NCBI RefSeq assembly: GCF_030697375.1
Contig: NZ_JAUYQD010000005.1
Location: 245,650 to 309,649, forward strand
DNA: 64,000 nucleotides
Direction of reading: 5' to 3'
Source of the DNA: Rhodoferax sp.
GTDB lineage: Bacteria > Pseudomonadota > Gammaproteobacteria > Burkholderiales > Burkholderiaceae_C
How positions within the stretch are numbered: the stretch's first letter is position 1; each line of letters starts with the position of its first letter. A model generated the notes under the pieces. It was given only the letters and a program-made list of their open reading frames with translations, did no database searches and was not told the DNA's origin. Below, one piece after another: positions 42,601 through 57,600 of the stretch. The position numbers and the translations under genes are program-made.

Positions 42601-45600
42601 AAGATGTGGCGCAAAACTACCGCATTGGCGGCGCGGGCCAGTCCACCTACGGGCGCGACTATTCAAACGGCGGAGCCACCGGTAGCATGGACGTGGGCAT
42701 GCGCGACCTCTCTGCCTTGCAAGACGGCTTTACCCAAATCAACGTGGGCCACAACGCCTCAGGCGTCAGCATGTACATCGGCGACGTGGAAGACCTGCCC
42801 ATTGGCATCTTCAGCTTCAGCGCCCGATTGCGCGACGCCGCCACCTTCACGGCCCATCGCATCAATGTGGTGGGCAACGTCCGTTCCACCGACGTGTTGA
42901 CTTTGGAAGCTGCCTTGATGGAAGTGCAGCGCTCCAATGTGCGCAACCCCATGGGTGCGCCAGATTCCGGCGTACATGGCCGCGAAACCCGCATCAACCT
43001 GAGCGAGCAACTGCTGGTGTCCGGCTGGGTGCGCGGGGATGACCTGGTCAACATCCAGGTGCATGGCTCCACCGGGCTGGGCGCCATGGTGACCTACGGT
43101 TCGGCACCCAACAGCGTCACTGCCGATGCGGGCAGCAGCATCTATACCTACAACGATGGTAGCGATGTGATCATTGATACATCGCATTCCATCATCAGCG
43201 GCACCACCATTCAGGTGCAAGGTGTGGGCTCCAGCATCCTCATGGATGCGGGCACCGGTATCCAGTTGTTGTTTGGTGGCGTGGTTGCTGCGCGGGACAA
43301 CAATGCACTGGTCACGCTCAACTCCACTGACTACCTGTATGTGGACAGTGGTGCCGCCGTCACGGTGGGTGCACGTTTTGACACGGTGGGTGGAGAGCAG
43401 GTTGCGGTCGCCACTGGTACCGGAACCCATCTGGTCATCAATACGCAGGGACAGCTGCGCCTGGATGGCGCGGTTACGGCAGCCGGTGGCATGGACCTGG
43501 ACTATGGCGTCAACCATGACGACTACGCCAGCTACTTTGACACCATCAACGGCGTGGAAATCACCAGCGTTGCCTTCGACAACGCCATCTTGACGGGCCT
43601 GCAAAATGGCACCTTGTCCAGCGCACTGCGCAGTGCCCTCACCGCCAAAGGCATCACGGTGGGCACCACGCCCACCGTCACCGCACTGTCCAACTACACC
43701 CCATTTGCGTCCTTGCCGCTAGAAACACGGCGCAGCATTGCACAGTCCCTGGGTTACACCGTGTACGAAAACGGTGGCTTTTACAACGCAAGCACCAACA
43801 TCTTTGTAGAAAGCCTGACGCCGGCACAACTGAGCAGCAGTGAAAAGGCGGCACAGGCCGCTGCGACCGGCTACACCGTGCTGAACGGCACTTACTACTT
43901 CAATTCCGATACGGGGCGGTACACCAGCGGACTCCTGCAAGGCGAGTCTGCCGACTACAGCAATAGCCAGATCAACTGGTCGGCCGAAGGTGTCTCTGCT
44001 CCCTCCGCAGACGCCAGTTTTGACAGCCTGTCCCAGGCACAAAAGCTGGCGGTGGCCCGCCAACTGGGCTACAGCGTCGAGCCCACCTACCAGTTCACCA
44101 AAAGCCCATCGTCAGCCGGCTATGTGGCGGGCGCTGCGGACAACCAGCGCAGCACCTTCGGGCTGTATTACTTCAATGCGTCGGCGGACTGGCCTGTACG
44201 CAGCACGGGTCCCCAAGTGGACGCCAATACACCGCTCAGCCAGCTCAGCATTGATGAAAAGATCGTGGCCTCCAGGTACCTGGGCTACTTCCCGGAATAC
44301 GATGTGTCTTCCGTCAACTGGGGCATTTTGAGCGTGCCCGATGCCGACACCACGTTTGACAAACTCAGCCCGGCCCAGAAAGAGGCCGTGGCCAACAGTT
44401 TGGGCTTTTCCTCCACGGTGACCGGCTACTACTTCAGCAAGTTCAGTGCGGCACCGGACAAGCGCATCCTGACGAGCTTCACCCAAGGCGTGGTGACCGA
44501 CTACCAGAACGGCGATATTTATTGGGGCGCAGCCGGGGCGCCTGCGGCCGACGCGTCCTTTGCATCCCTGTCTGCAGCGCAGAAAAAGCAGGTCGCTTTT
44601 GGCCTGGGGTATGAAGTCTTCGAGGGCACCAGCTATTACAAGGCCGCCGCCGCCGCCGGGCAGCAAATGGTCAAGGGCTTCCACATGGGTGGGCAGATCG
44701 ACTACAGCCGCATCGACTGGGGTGGCCCCGGTGCGCCTGTGGACGCCACGGGCAAAACCAGCGACTTTGCGTCATTTGAAGACCTGAATTTTGCGCAGCG
44801 CACCTTGGTGGCCGAAGGCTTGGGCTACGCTTTGTATGGGCAACAGGTGTTCTACAACCCGGGCGCAACCGCCCTCCAGGGACAAATCCGTACCGCCTTT
44901 ACCGAAGGCTCCAGCGGTGACTACACCATCGCGGGAGTGGACTGGGCCAAGGCAGGCAAGCCCGCGCCCGGCACGGCGTTTGCGGACCTCACCTTGGAGC
45001 AGCAAGACCAGGTGCTCAAAAAGCTGAACTACCGCCGCTTTGACGGGCAGGTCTGGCACAAGGCCAGCAGCAGCGACTTCAAGCTCACCTTCACCCAAGG
45101 CGAAACCGCCAAAGATGCCACCACCGGTATTTACACGCTGGCCACCAGCTACGACTACCGCAACAGCCAGACGGTCTGGAGTTCCGTAGCGGTTCCAGAG
45201 GCCGATGCACAGTTCAGCGGAGATTTGACCGCCGAGCAAATTGCCGCCAAGAAAACCGTGCTGACCGCAGCCCAGCAATTCAGTGTGCTGGAGCAAACCG
45301 GTTTTGAATGGAGCCAGAGCGAGGTCTATTTCAAAGCCAACCCCAACACGGCACTCAGCCAAGAGGCGGTAATGAGCCGCTTTACCGAGGGCTTGCATTA
45401 CCAGAACTCCAACCTGAGCACGGGCAAAGAAAACCGCTGGGTGGTCACCGATGGCGCCAACACCTACGTGGTGTACGCCTATGACAGCACCAACGACGGC
45501 GTCATCGACAGCTTCAAGGTACAAAACAAACACGAATTGCTGGGGCAGCGTGGTTACGGCTTCTTGCTGACCGGCACTATCACCACCTTGGACGCCAACC

Positions 45601-48600
45601 AGGGCCTGACGGTGACCGGCGCCAATGACGTCATCATCCGTGGCAACCTGAATCTTCTGGGCGACAACGCCAATTTGGTACTGCAGTCAGACCGTTGGGT
45701 CTATCTGGAAGGCACCGCACGTGTGGCGGGCGACATCAGCCTCTACGGTGGTGTGGAACTCAACGGCGCCAACCCCAGTGGGCTGCCAGCAGGGGGCGCC
45801 AACGCCAGTGGAGTCAGCGTGTATACCCACGCAACGGCCATCCTCAACACCATCAAGGGTGGCACACACATCAAGATCCATGGTGGCCAAGACCTGGAGC
45901 TTCATGGCTCCACCATTGCGGGCGGCAGCGTCGGTGCCAACGGCACCGTGTGGCTGGGTTCGGGCGACGCCACGATTGAGGTGCGTGCAGGGCAAAAAAT
46001 TCTGGTGAACACCAGCTTGGCAGCCTCCAAGTCCGTGACCTTGACCACCACCGCCACACCCGGTGCCGGTGACGACGGCGTGGCGGTTCGCTTGACGACT
46101 GCAGCAGGGTTGACGGCCGCAGGCAAGACCTCCAACAACAGCGGTGGCCTGGTCGCCATTGACGCTCTGGGCCATGTGGAAGTCATTGGCATGGTGCTCT
46201 CGGGCGGGACCGTTTCCCAGGTCTATGAAAACGGCATATTGAAGTCGGAAACCATCAGTTACTCCAGCGAACTGTCCACTGTAGACATCAAGGCGGTAGG
46301 CCAGCTCTACCTGGGCGGCAAGACCATCGCCAAAGACGGTGACGAAGTAGAAATTGGCGGCACCATTCGTGCCAACCAAACCGTCAAGCTTGAAGGCGGC
46401 AGTGGGCGCATGGTCACGGTCGGTGGGGTGACCTACAACGACGGCATTGGCCTGAAAATGCCGGGTGGCGCACGGGTGGCTACCAGCAATGCGGCGGGCG
46501 AGATCATCATCAAGGCGGCGCAAGACGCCGAGCTGTACGGCTTGCTGGTGGCGGGTGGCCAGGTGATCGACCACCTTGATACCCGAGGCCTCACCTTGGG
46601 CACCAGCAGCGTTTACGGCACAGGTGCGTCCAAAATCACCATCACGGCGGACAAGCAAGTCCGCATCGGGCGGGACTTGTATGCGGGTGCGCTCATTGAC
46701 ATGCGCGGCGGCACCGGCTCGGCCAATAGCAGCCGTAGTTATGCCGACCAAGGTGTGGTGCTTCTGAGCAGTGTGCACCTTAAAACCGGGCTGGAGAACA
46801 GCGCCATTAACCTGAGCTCCAGCGGCAATCTGACCGTCCTGGCACCCGCTTGGTCCAAGCAGGTATTGGCAGATGGTTTTGTCGAATTCGCCGATGGCGA
46901 CCTCAGTGCAGACGCCGCATTGGCCCTGGAAATCGACATGGGCACCTACAAGCTGCGCGGCACGGTGCAGATTGCCAAGGCCGCCACCTTGCTCAACACC
47001 GGCCTGAGCACGCTCATGGCCGACATCAAAACCGCCCTGTATGCCACCAGCTTTGTGGTGGCGGACAGCACGGGCGCAGCCGGTGCACCCGCCAACGGTT
47101 CCACGCGCACGATTACTGTTGCCGACTTGGACCTCAATGAAGTGGGCGGTCGCCTGCTGTGGACCAGCAACAAGGACTTCAGCGTCTTGGCGGCCGGCTC
47201 CGTGGGAGCGTCCCGGCTGGGCTTTACCCAACTGACCAGCACCGCCCGCATCGATGCCAACCGAGAATACGCGGTAGACGCCAGCAAACAAGGCTCCGTA
47301 GTCAACTTGGGCAAGGCCGGTGTAGCCGGCGGCAAGATCAGCATCAACAACTGGGTGGTGGGTTATTCGGCAGTGAACCTGAACGCAGGCACCACCGCCG
47401 AAGGCGCCCAGGACCTGGACCTGGGCATTTTGGGTGTGATAGAGACCCGCAGTGGCAACATCGTGCTCAACCCGGCCGGCACCAGCGCCCTTTACGGTAG
47501 CCTGATTGCGGCGGGCAGCAATGCCGATGTCATCATCACCTCGCGCAATACGCTGGATATTTACGGCAAGATCACCGCCAACCGGGACATCATCATCCAG
47601 TCCGGCACCAATGTGGTGTCTGGGCAGATCAGCGTGCAAACCCACGCCAGCAGCAGCTTCAGCTCCACCGGCAGCAGTGGCCGTATCCTGATCACCGGAC
47701 TCAACGATGTGGTCATCAACAGCTTGGTGGGCGTGGGCAATGCCGGGCTCACCCTGGTGGACATCACCGCGCAGCGCGGCACGCTGACCCTGGACAAAGA
47801 CGGTGGACAAGTCGAAACCGCCGGTCAAATCAACCTCAAGGGCGACAATGTGATCCTGGAGGGGGTGGTCAAGAGCACCCGCTCCACCGCCTCGCTGACG
47901 GACTACGAGATCCAGGTCACTGCGGCCAACTACATGAGTATGTCGGGTCAGATGACCCTTGCCGGGTCCTTGCAAATGAAGGCCGGTGGCAACCTTGATA
48001 TCTACAACACCACCATTGCTGCAGACCAGTTGGGCCAGCGCATGTTGGTGCAAGCGGGCGGCTATTTGAATATGGGCAACGTCAGCCCCGTGGCGGGCGA
48101 CACCACTGCACGCGCAGTCAAGCTCGACGCGGATACGCTCTTGGAAGTCAAAGCCGGTGGTTTGTTGACCCTGGCGGGCGACTCCAACCTGTACACCCAT
48201 GCGGCCAACAGCATCCTGCGCATCAGCGCGGGCAGCATGCAACTGGCGGGCTCCGCGCAAGCGGGTTACCAGGTCGTTAGCAACGTGACCAGCGCCACAG
48301 GCGCCAACGCCATCCTGGACGTGCGGGCAGAACGTGGCATTGTCATAGGCGGCCAGCGTGTCGACCTGAGCGCGGGTGCCAACGGGGCCCTCCTGGACGC
48401 GGCGGCCAGCTTGCGCGCCACAGGCACAGTGGTGGTACAGGCCGGGCAAGAGGCCAGCGGTTTTGGCCTGAGCCTTTCCAGTCCCAGCGCCATTACCACC
48501 AATGCGGCCAACAGCCGCATTACCCTGGGCGCCACCGGCACCATGGTGCTCAATGGGATCGTCAAGGCGGACGGCGCCGGAGCCGACGCCACCGTCACCA

Positions 48601-51600
48601 CCGCCTCATTGCTGACCGCCAACGGCCAAATCTATGCATACGACCAACTGGTCGTGACCGGTGGAAGCCACAGCAGCCGCCTGGGCGTGGTCATCAGTGC
48701 CACCGATGTGGCCAATGCCGTTGCCGGCGGGGTGCTGGACACCGCCCTGAACGGCAGCATCACCCTGCAAGCCAACGACACCATTTTGATCAACGGCAAT
48801 GTCGGTACGGCCCTGGAGGGCAGCTCCAATCCGGTGCTCAACAAGGTGGGCAATATCACCATCAACTCATCGGGCGGCAATGTGACCGCCGTGGGCTTGA
48901 TTGATGCGCTGTACAGCATCAGCGTCACCGGCAACCAGGTTAACTTGTTGCCCGGCAGCCATGCCTTTGCCACGGGGGCGGACGCCCAGGTGTTCATGCA
49001 CGCGCGCCAGGCCATGGTGCTGTCCGGCAAGGCGGAGCCGCTGCAAAAAGCCATCATTCAGTCCGACACGCTGATCCATCTGCTGTCGCCTCTGATCACG
49101 GTGGACGGGGTGCTCAAAGTCACCAACGCCAATGGGCTGATCCTGCTCAACGCGGGCACGCAAATGCAAGTCAGCGGGGAAATAGTCTCAGCGGGCGCCA
49201 TTCGCATGAATGCGGGTGTGAACGTGTTGGCAAGCCGTGCCACCCTCGAAGGCGCCATTGCCTCCACCAGCCTGAGCGGTGGACGCATCACCATCATTGG
49301 CAAGGGCACCATTGTGGGCACCGGTGACGTGGCCATCCAAGCCGGTGGCGATGTCAACGTGCTGTCCGACGCCACTGTGGGCGCGGGGGATGACACCCTG
49401 CAGCGCCGCTATGTGGTGGTGGGCACGGAAACCTACCAGGAAGTGACCGGCACCCGCGAAGTGGCCACAGGGACCTACACCACCTATGTGGACTATTGGA
49501 GCGACATCACCAAAATCCAGCTCCTGAGCAACAAACTGGTCGAGGTCGGCAGCACCTTCACCAGCATGAAAGTCACGCTGACGCAGACCGGTTACTACAA
49601 CCCCAATGCGCCAGTGGGCATGAAAAACCGCGAGTTTTTCATTGAAGGGGTTGACTACTTCAATAGCGAGGTGAACTGGAGCAACGCCAGCACCGATGCC
49701 CTGCCCAACCAATCGGCAGAAGCAGTGACCGGGGATTACAAGGCCAGCGCCTACAAAACCTTTACCCAACTCAGCAGCGCCCAGCGGCAGGCCGTCCTGA
49801 ACCATCTGGGCTACATGCCCTTGTTCAAGATGGGTTATGCCAGCGGTGCGGTGGGCGTGTCTGGCGAGAGCAACTACCAGGCCAGCCAGAACGACATGAT
49901 CAAGGTGACCCGCACACGCAACGGCACCACCACACAAACCATTGAAGCCGCCACCTGGAAGAACAACTCCAGCAAGGTCTACCACGTCGATGTGGCGGGT
50001 TGGAAAGACAAGTACGTGGAAATGCCTGAAGGGGCGCAAAACGATATTCTGCGTTTGGTCTCCGAGGGCGAAGCCAAGTACCTGAGCGGGGACACCAACA
50101 TGTCGGGTACCGACAGTACCGGTAGTTGGATTACGGCAGGTTCAGTCTCCCTGCCCGCCACATTTGTCAAAGAAGGATTTGCGAACAAGACCAGCTTTGT
50201 TGAAGGTGCTGGACAGGATTACCTGAACGCGGATATCCGCTGGACCGACTACAACACCACCGCACCTGCGGCCAACACTGACTACGCCAGCCTGAGTGTT
50301 GTCCAAAAACTGGCCGTTGCAGCCCAGTTGGGTTACAGCGGCACCGGTATGGGGGAGTTTGTCGGGCAGTACAAAGACGACAGCAGCGTGTTTTACCAGC
50401 AGCAGGGTTCGCGAACCACGGCAGCGGACGCGACCACTCAGCTCAACAGCAAGACCAGTGGCTACACCAGCTACTCGGGTACGGACCACGGCGCCGCCGT
50501 ATGGGCGGCGTCTTACATGCAGGACACCGGAACGCGGTATTTCAATCTGGCCGACAAGACCACAGGCGACAACCTGGACTACAGCCGTGACTTTGACCCC
50601 AACTGGTCCTGGGCTCCGGCACTGGCTTCAGAACCGCCGCATCGCCCGGCGGTGGATGGCAGCTATACGTCGGGCGCGGGTTTTACCAAAGATGTCAATG
50701 CCGACCCCCGCTACTTCGATGCGCTGAGCCTGGACACCCTATCGCTCACCCAGACCGCTGTGGACACCCGGGCCAACCAGGCCGCCTATGACTACAGCTT
50801 CTGGAAGCAGGTCGGTGCGTGGAGATGGGCCGACATCAACAGCTACTCCTATATGTCCTGGGATTGGCGCAATGATTACTGGAACACCAAGCCCCGCGTC
50901 AGCAACGACACCCCCCGTTACTACGACTTCACGCACCAGCACCAAAATCCGGTGACCAACCAGACCCTCTATGGCCACACCGAAGTCTGGACCGAGGCGC
51001 ATACCGACCCTGCGCCCGTCTTGGAGCGCAATGACAAAGAGTACTGGATCTACTACAAGGACCAGTACTACGTCAACATGAAGGAAGACTTCTACGACTA
51101 CACCCAGCACTGGATCTCCCAGTGGCACGACATCCGCGACCAGCGTGTGCAGGTGAGCTACGAGCTGACCACCCAGGCGCAAAAGGTGTACGACTACCGC
51201 CCCGTGTATGGCGAAGTCACCACCCGCCAGCTGACCCAGGTTCCCGAAGTGCACACCCTGTGGGCCACGGTGGAAGACGTCGTGGAAAAAACCCGGGAAT
51301 ACCGGATCGAGGGCTCGGAAGACATCAACATCCGGGGTGCGGACTTTGCCGGTGAATCGATCAAGGGCAAGAATGTCAGCCTGTCGGCAGGTGGCAATAG
51401 CCGCATCAGCGGCTGGGTGCAGTCCGACCTGGCGCTGTCGGTCGCCGCCGGCGGCAATCTGGAGATCAGTGGCAACACCTTCACCGGCACCGGTGGGGTG
51501 GTCGGCCAGTCGCAGTCCCTGGTGGTGGCGGGCAGCACCTTGACGCTCAATGCCAAGGGGGGCGATCTGACACTGGCATCGTCGGCCCTGACCACGGGCC

Positions 51601-54600
51601 AAGACATGGACTTGCGCGCCGGGCGCAATGCCAGCTTGTCGGCGCAAATGGGTGCGGTCACGTCCATCAGCGCGGGCACCACCTATTCAACGGCCACCGT
51701 CAGCATCAAGGCAGGCAGCGATGTCAGTCTGCTGCAAGACAGCACCAGCGTGCTCAAGGGTACCTTGGCGGCATCCAACTCGGTTTGGATCAGCGCAGGC
51801 GACTCCAGCACCGGTACCAGCGGCGATGGCGACTTTAGCGCGGCCGCGGGCACCAGCATCGTGGTATCCGGCAGCACCAGTGCAGCAGGCCGCGCAGAGA
51901 TCGAACTCGGCACCGGCGCCTTCGGTGGTTCGATCACCTTGACCACGGCCTTGCTGTCCAGCACCCATGCGCAAGGCGACATCAAGCTCACCGCCACGGA
52001 AGGCCATGTGACGCAAAGCGGTGGTTTGCTCAGCGCCACCACCTTGACCGCCAGCGCCGACAACGGTTTGGCGCTCAACACCAAGCTCTCCACCGTGAGC
52101 CTGAGCTTGACCGGCTCCGGCGACATCAGCTTGACCAACGCCGGTGATTTGAACCTGCAAGCCGTGCAGGTGGCTGACGGCGCCATCACCGTGGTCAACC
52201 AGGGGGCCATCGTGGCCACTTCGGTCAAGGCCTTGGGCGGCAGCGACCGCAACGACATTACCCTGAACGCGGTGGCCAAAACCACGGGCACCACAGGAAG
52301 TGTGACCCGGGTGGCGGATGCCAACCTGACGGTGGTGCATATCAGCAGTGCGGACCGGGGCGATGTGAGCCTGACGGCGCAAGGCACCGTCAAGCGCAGT
52401 GCCGTGGGCAGCGACGCCATCACCGCAGACACCGTGGCCGTGCTGTCCGATGCGGTCATCACCGCTGGCAACAATGCCATCGAGCTCAACACCCAGGCAC
52501 GCGGCTTGCAGATGGAAACCAAGCGTGTGGGCAATGTGCTGCTCAGCCAGGGCAGCCGTGCCATGGTGATGGATGCCACGCGCATTACCAACGGCGCCCT
52601 GGTGCTGACCGCCGCTGGGCAGGTAGACCTGGCCGATGTGCAGTTGCTCACCAATGCGGTGGCCAACAGCATCACGGTGACGGCAGCCTCCAACATTCTG
52701 GTGCGCTCCGTGGTGGCGGGTGTCTACCTGGATGCCGCCAAAACAGTAGGCGGCGTGGCCGTGGCGCAGGTGAGTTCGGCGGGCAATGTGTCTCTGACCT
52801 CCACCAGCGGTGCCATCCGCGAAAGCCAGGACGACGCGGGCGTGGACGTCGTGGCGGCCAAGCTGACCTTGCGTGCCGCGACCGGCATCACCGGTTTGGA
52901 AGTGGCCATCAACACCCTGGATGCGCAAACCACAGCGGGTGACCTCACCCTGAGCGATGCCGATGGCTTGTACGAAGGCAATCTGGGACTGGTGGTGGAG
53001 CGGGCACAAACCACAAGCGCCGGTGGCACCGAAGTGCGGGTGCAGGCGCACAACAACCTGTCGGTATTGGGCACGGCCGTCGTTTCGGGCGGCAGCCTCT
53101 ACCTGCGCAGCGTGGTGGGTGATCTGTCGGTGCAAAACCCGGCCAGCGGCGACTCCTTGACCTACGCCACGGGCGTGAGCTTCGTGGCCGGTGGCATGGT
53201 GGACCTGTACCGCTTCTTCAATGCCAGCGACCGCATGGAGTACCGTGCCGGTACACGCTTCCAGTTTGGCACCACCAATACCAACAAGTCCGTGGTGCTG
53301 CCCAGCAGCATCACCTCCAACACCATCATCATCGAAAGCGGCGATGTACTGTCGTTTGCCGGCACGCTGACGGCGCGCGACAAGCTGGAGCTGGTGTCCG
53401 CCAAAGACGTGTTTGTCACCGGCAACATCCTGGCATCGTCCGGCTCCATTGGCGAGGTGATCATCACCGCCCGTGGCCAGGGCCAGGTGAAGTCGTACCT
53501 GAATATCAACCAGGAAAGCGGCAGCACGCTGACGGAAGCTGAAACGGCAGCCTTGTCGGCCTCCGTGGCCACCCGCGACACCGGCTTTATCAGCATCAAG
53601 ACACCGTCGTTCCAGGCGACCAACTTCGCCTTGCGGGCCACCAAGGACATCTTTGTCGGCCTGACCAGCGACTGGACGCTGAGTGGTTTTGTCGGCGGCC
53701 TGTCGGGCTACGACAAGGCGCAGAACATCGAGCTCGCCATCACCGGCAACCTGACCGTCAAGGGCGGCATTGTGGGGGCCACCCAAAACATCAAGGTGCA
53801 GGCGACCAGCATTACTGCAGACGGGGCTTCGGTGTTCATCGCCGACGACCTGAGCGTGCAAGCCACCAACGGCATCCAGCTCAACACCCTCGTCGAGTCC
53901 ATTGCGGTGCAATCCAGCACCTCGGGCAATATCCGCATCAGCGAGGCAACGGGGCTGTACGTCAAGTCTGCCGAGGCCAAAAACGGCTCCATCTCCATTG
54001 ACGCAGGCGGCCCCTTGTGGGCGCGCAATGTCTCCGTGGACGCCGATGTCAGCGGCAACAACATCAGCCTCAAGGCCAGCGGCAACCTGTATGTGGACCG
54101 CGTGGAAACCGCCGTGGCGTCCGGCACCCAAAAGGTCAATGGCACGGTGACACTGGACTCTGCCGGCACCATCTATGAGCTGCCGGCCCTGGCGCTCATC
54201 AGCAACCCGGGGGGGGCAACCGATGGCACCCCCATGGTCAGCAATTGGAAGACGATGTTTACCGAAGCCGCGCCTACGCCCACGACCGGTGCTGGCATTG
54301 CGGACTACGACAACTACGACGCCGATGTGTGGGGCCAAAGCGTGCTGCTGCGCGGCACGGTGGGAGGCACCGCCAAGGTGCTCATCAGCGCCGACGATTT
54401 CGGAGGCAACACCTCCATCGAAATCCGCACCACGGCCAGCGCCGCCTTGGGCAATACCTCGCCTGGCGTGAGCTACAAGTCCACCACGCTGACCGCCTCC
54501 AACGCCAATGTGCCAGATGGCGCCTACACCGAAATCACACCGGGAACCGTGGCCACTGCGGGCACCAGTGCGTCCCAGGTCAGCAAACTCACGTTTGTGA

Positions 54601-57600
54601 ACTACACCCCAGTCGCGGGCACCCGCATCAGCGCCACGGTCAACGCCAGTACCGTGACCTTGCAGGTGGGCGAGACTGTCAACAGCGTGGTGGTTACGGC
54701 CGACTGGAGCAGTTTGCTGGCGGCACTGGCCTTCAAGCTGGAGGCCCTGAGCGATATCACCACCGCCGTGGCCGATGGCACCGCCAAAACCATCACCCTG
54801 ACCGGACCGCTCAACACGGCATTTACGGTCACTAATCTGCAAGTCGGCACGCAAACGGCCACCCAGCAAGCGGGAGCCGTGGAAAACAACGGCGCGGATG
54901 CGACCGTGATTGCCGGCAATGTGGCCACGCAAGTGAGCTACTTTGAGTTCACAGGGACAACTCCGTCCGCCAACACCTATTACTCGGTCGCCATCAATGG
55001 CACCAATGTCCAGGTGGACTCGGGCAGTGCGCCCACCTGGAGCACGGTGCTCACGGGCCTGAACGCAGGTATCACCGCAGCGGGCCTGCCCGTGACCGGT
55101 GCCATCGTGGGAGGGGCAAACGGCAACCGCTTGACCTTGACTGCCTCCGCCGCCAACACCGCTTTCACCATCAATATGGTGGCCGTCAGCGCCAAGGGCC
55201 AGGTCAACGACAGCGCCTACGCCACACCAGTGCAAACCGCCAGCGCCAGTCTGCCGCAAAAGAATGTGGTGGCCTTCTATGGCGCTTTTGACAGCAGCGC
55301 CATCTACAACGTCACTCTGGACGGTACAACGTACAAGGTGTTTGGCAACAGCCTGACGCCGACCAACGTCGGCACCGCCCCCGCCAGCGCGGTGACCACC
55401 GCCAATGTGGTGGGCAATCCACAAGTCAGCACCGTCACATTCGCTGGCGGTGCAACGCCCACCAACGGTGTTGTTTACAAAGTCACGGTGGACGGAACCA
55501 ATTACACCTCCACCGCAGGCGGGGCTTCTACCTGGAACACGGTGCTTGACGACTTGAAAACGAAGGTCAGCGCCCATGCCAAAGTGGGCGGCGCCAGCAA
55601 TGTGGTTCCCGATTACGGCAACAAAACCCTGACCATCACGGGTCTAGACAAGGGTGTTACCTTTACGGTGACGGCTGCGGAAGATGCAAGTGCACAAACC
55701 GTGGCCCTGACCACTGCGGCGGTCAGCCCTGTCAAACAGGTCAGTACCGTCACCTTCAATACCGACACCGCACCGCTGCAGGGCTACACCTACAGTGTCT
55801 CCGTAGGCGGTACCGCGTATGCCTACACGGCTGTGGCCGGGGCTACGTGGACCACCGTGCTGAATGCGCTGGACACGGCGATTGAGGCCAACGCGGGCAT
55901 TGGCGCAGGCAACGTTGCCGTGGATGCCGCCAACCGCAAGCTGACTTTAACGGCGGCCACCGCAGGCACACCCTTCACGGTGTCCGCCTTGTCGGTCAAA
56001 CACGCCACCGCCAGCAGCTGGGCCACCCTGGGCGCGGTGCTGGATGGGCAGATCGAGACCGCGGGCTTCACGGTGGATTCCTCGGTAGACCAGCAGCTCA
56101 CCTTTAGCAAGGGCAATAACGTCAGCTTCACCCTGAGTGAAGTCAAGGTCACCAACAGCGGTGGCGCCGAGAAGGCCGGCTACTACGCCAATAAACAGGT
56201 CTTTTCCACACCCAAAGTCGCCGCCGCTTCAGGCGTGGCGCAGGTCAGCGAAGTGCAGTTCCTGGGCAATCTGGATACCACCGCGACCTACAGAATGGTG
56301 CTGGGCACCAAGGTATTCCAGGTTCCTGCGACCGGCATGAGCACCTGGCTGCAGGTGCTTCAGGCCTTCGAAGGGCAGATTGAAGCCAGCAGCACCAACT
56401 CGGTTTCCGATGGTTATGTGGCGACGGTGGTGCAAACCGATGGCCAAAACGCACTGCAGATCAGCAAAGGGCTCAACCAGGCCTTTTCCCTGACCAATGT
56501 TGCGGTGGGCGCTGCTAATTTGGCAACCAAAGCCACCACCACCGAGCCGGGTGAAAGCCGCTTTGAAGAGCACGAGCTGCGTCTGGACGCCGTGTCCGTG
56601 CCCGTGGTGGCCGGTCAGCGCTACTACATGACCATCAACAGCACCGCCTTCATGGTCACGGCCGCGTCGGGTGACGACGTGGCCGCTGTGCTGGGCAAGC
56701 TGCGCACTGCCATCAATGCCGACGCCGCCCTGGCCGTGACTGCATTGGCCGCCGATGGCGCCCAGCCGTCCTTGCTGGCACTCAAAGCCAAGGTCATCAA
56801 CACCGCCTTCACCGTGAGTGCGGTCAAAGTGGAGGCCGACGTGTTCAGCCTGACGCCTAGCGTCATCAGTGCCAAGAAAATCAGTTCGGCAGGCACGGCG
56901 GTTGCGCAGCAAAACACGGTGCAGTTCACCGGTACACCAGCGGCAGACTACAACTACAAAATTACCATCGACGGCACGGCCTACGAGGCCAAGCCCGGCA
57001 CCACCAGTGGCGTCACTGCCGACTGGGCCTCCATTCTGGGCAGCCTGAAAACGCAAATCGAGGCCGGAGTCGGCTCCAAGGCCACGGCCGTGGTGGCGGG
57101 GAATGTCATAACCCTCACCGCCCGTATCGCCAATGTGGTGTACGACGTGCAAGCCGTTCAGGAAAATGCAACCCTGCTCAGCAGCAGCACCATCACCAAA
57201 ACAGGGGACTACGTCGTTATTTTGCCGACCCGCGCTGCGGGCGACTATGCGCTCAGCACCACGGCCAGCCTGACGGTGGTGGCGCTGCAAACCCACGATG
57301 GCGACCACCTCAACCTGGTGGCGGGCGGGGGCAATCTGGTCGTGGTGGACGACCTGAACGTGGGCAACACGGGCACCGTGGCCTTGAGTGCCACCGCCGG
57401 CGGCATCGCCCTGGGGGGCAAGATCATCGCCAACAGCGTGGACATCACCTCGCGCGACAACCTGACGCTCACCTCGCAGATCAACAGCCTGAAGGTGGAC
57501 ATGACCGGTGCAGGCAATCTGGTGGTCAATCAGACCGGCAACATCACCCTGGCCGATGTGGACATGGCGGGTGGTAACCTGACTGTGGTGGCCACCGGCG

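Noticed and set aside
51687..55577. 1,296-codon open frame on the minus strand
   Set aside because: It lies opposite the giant gene. Its translation is rich in His, Gln, Arg and Gly with no domain, and similar frames occur all along the antisense strand (for example 32082-34232 and 45687-48449). They arise because the sense frame rarely uses codons that give antisense stops.
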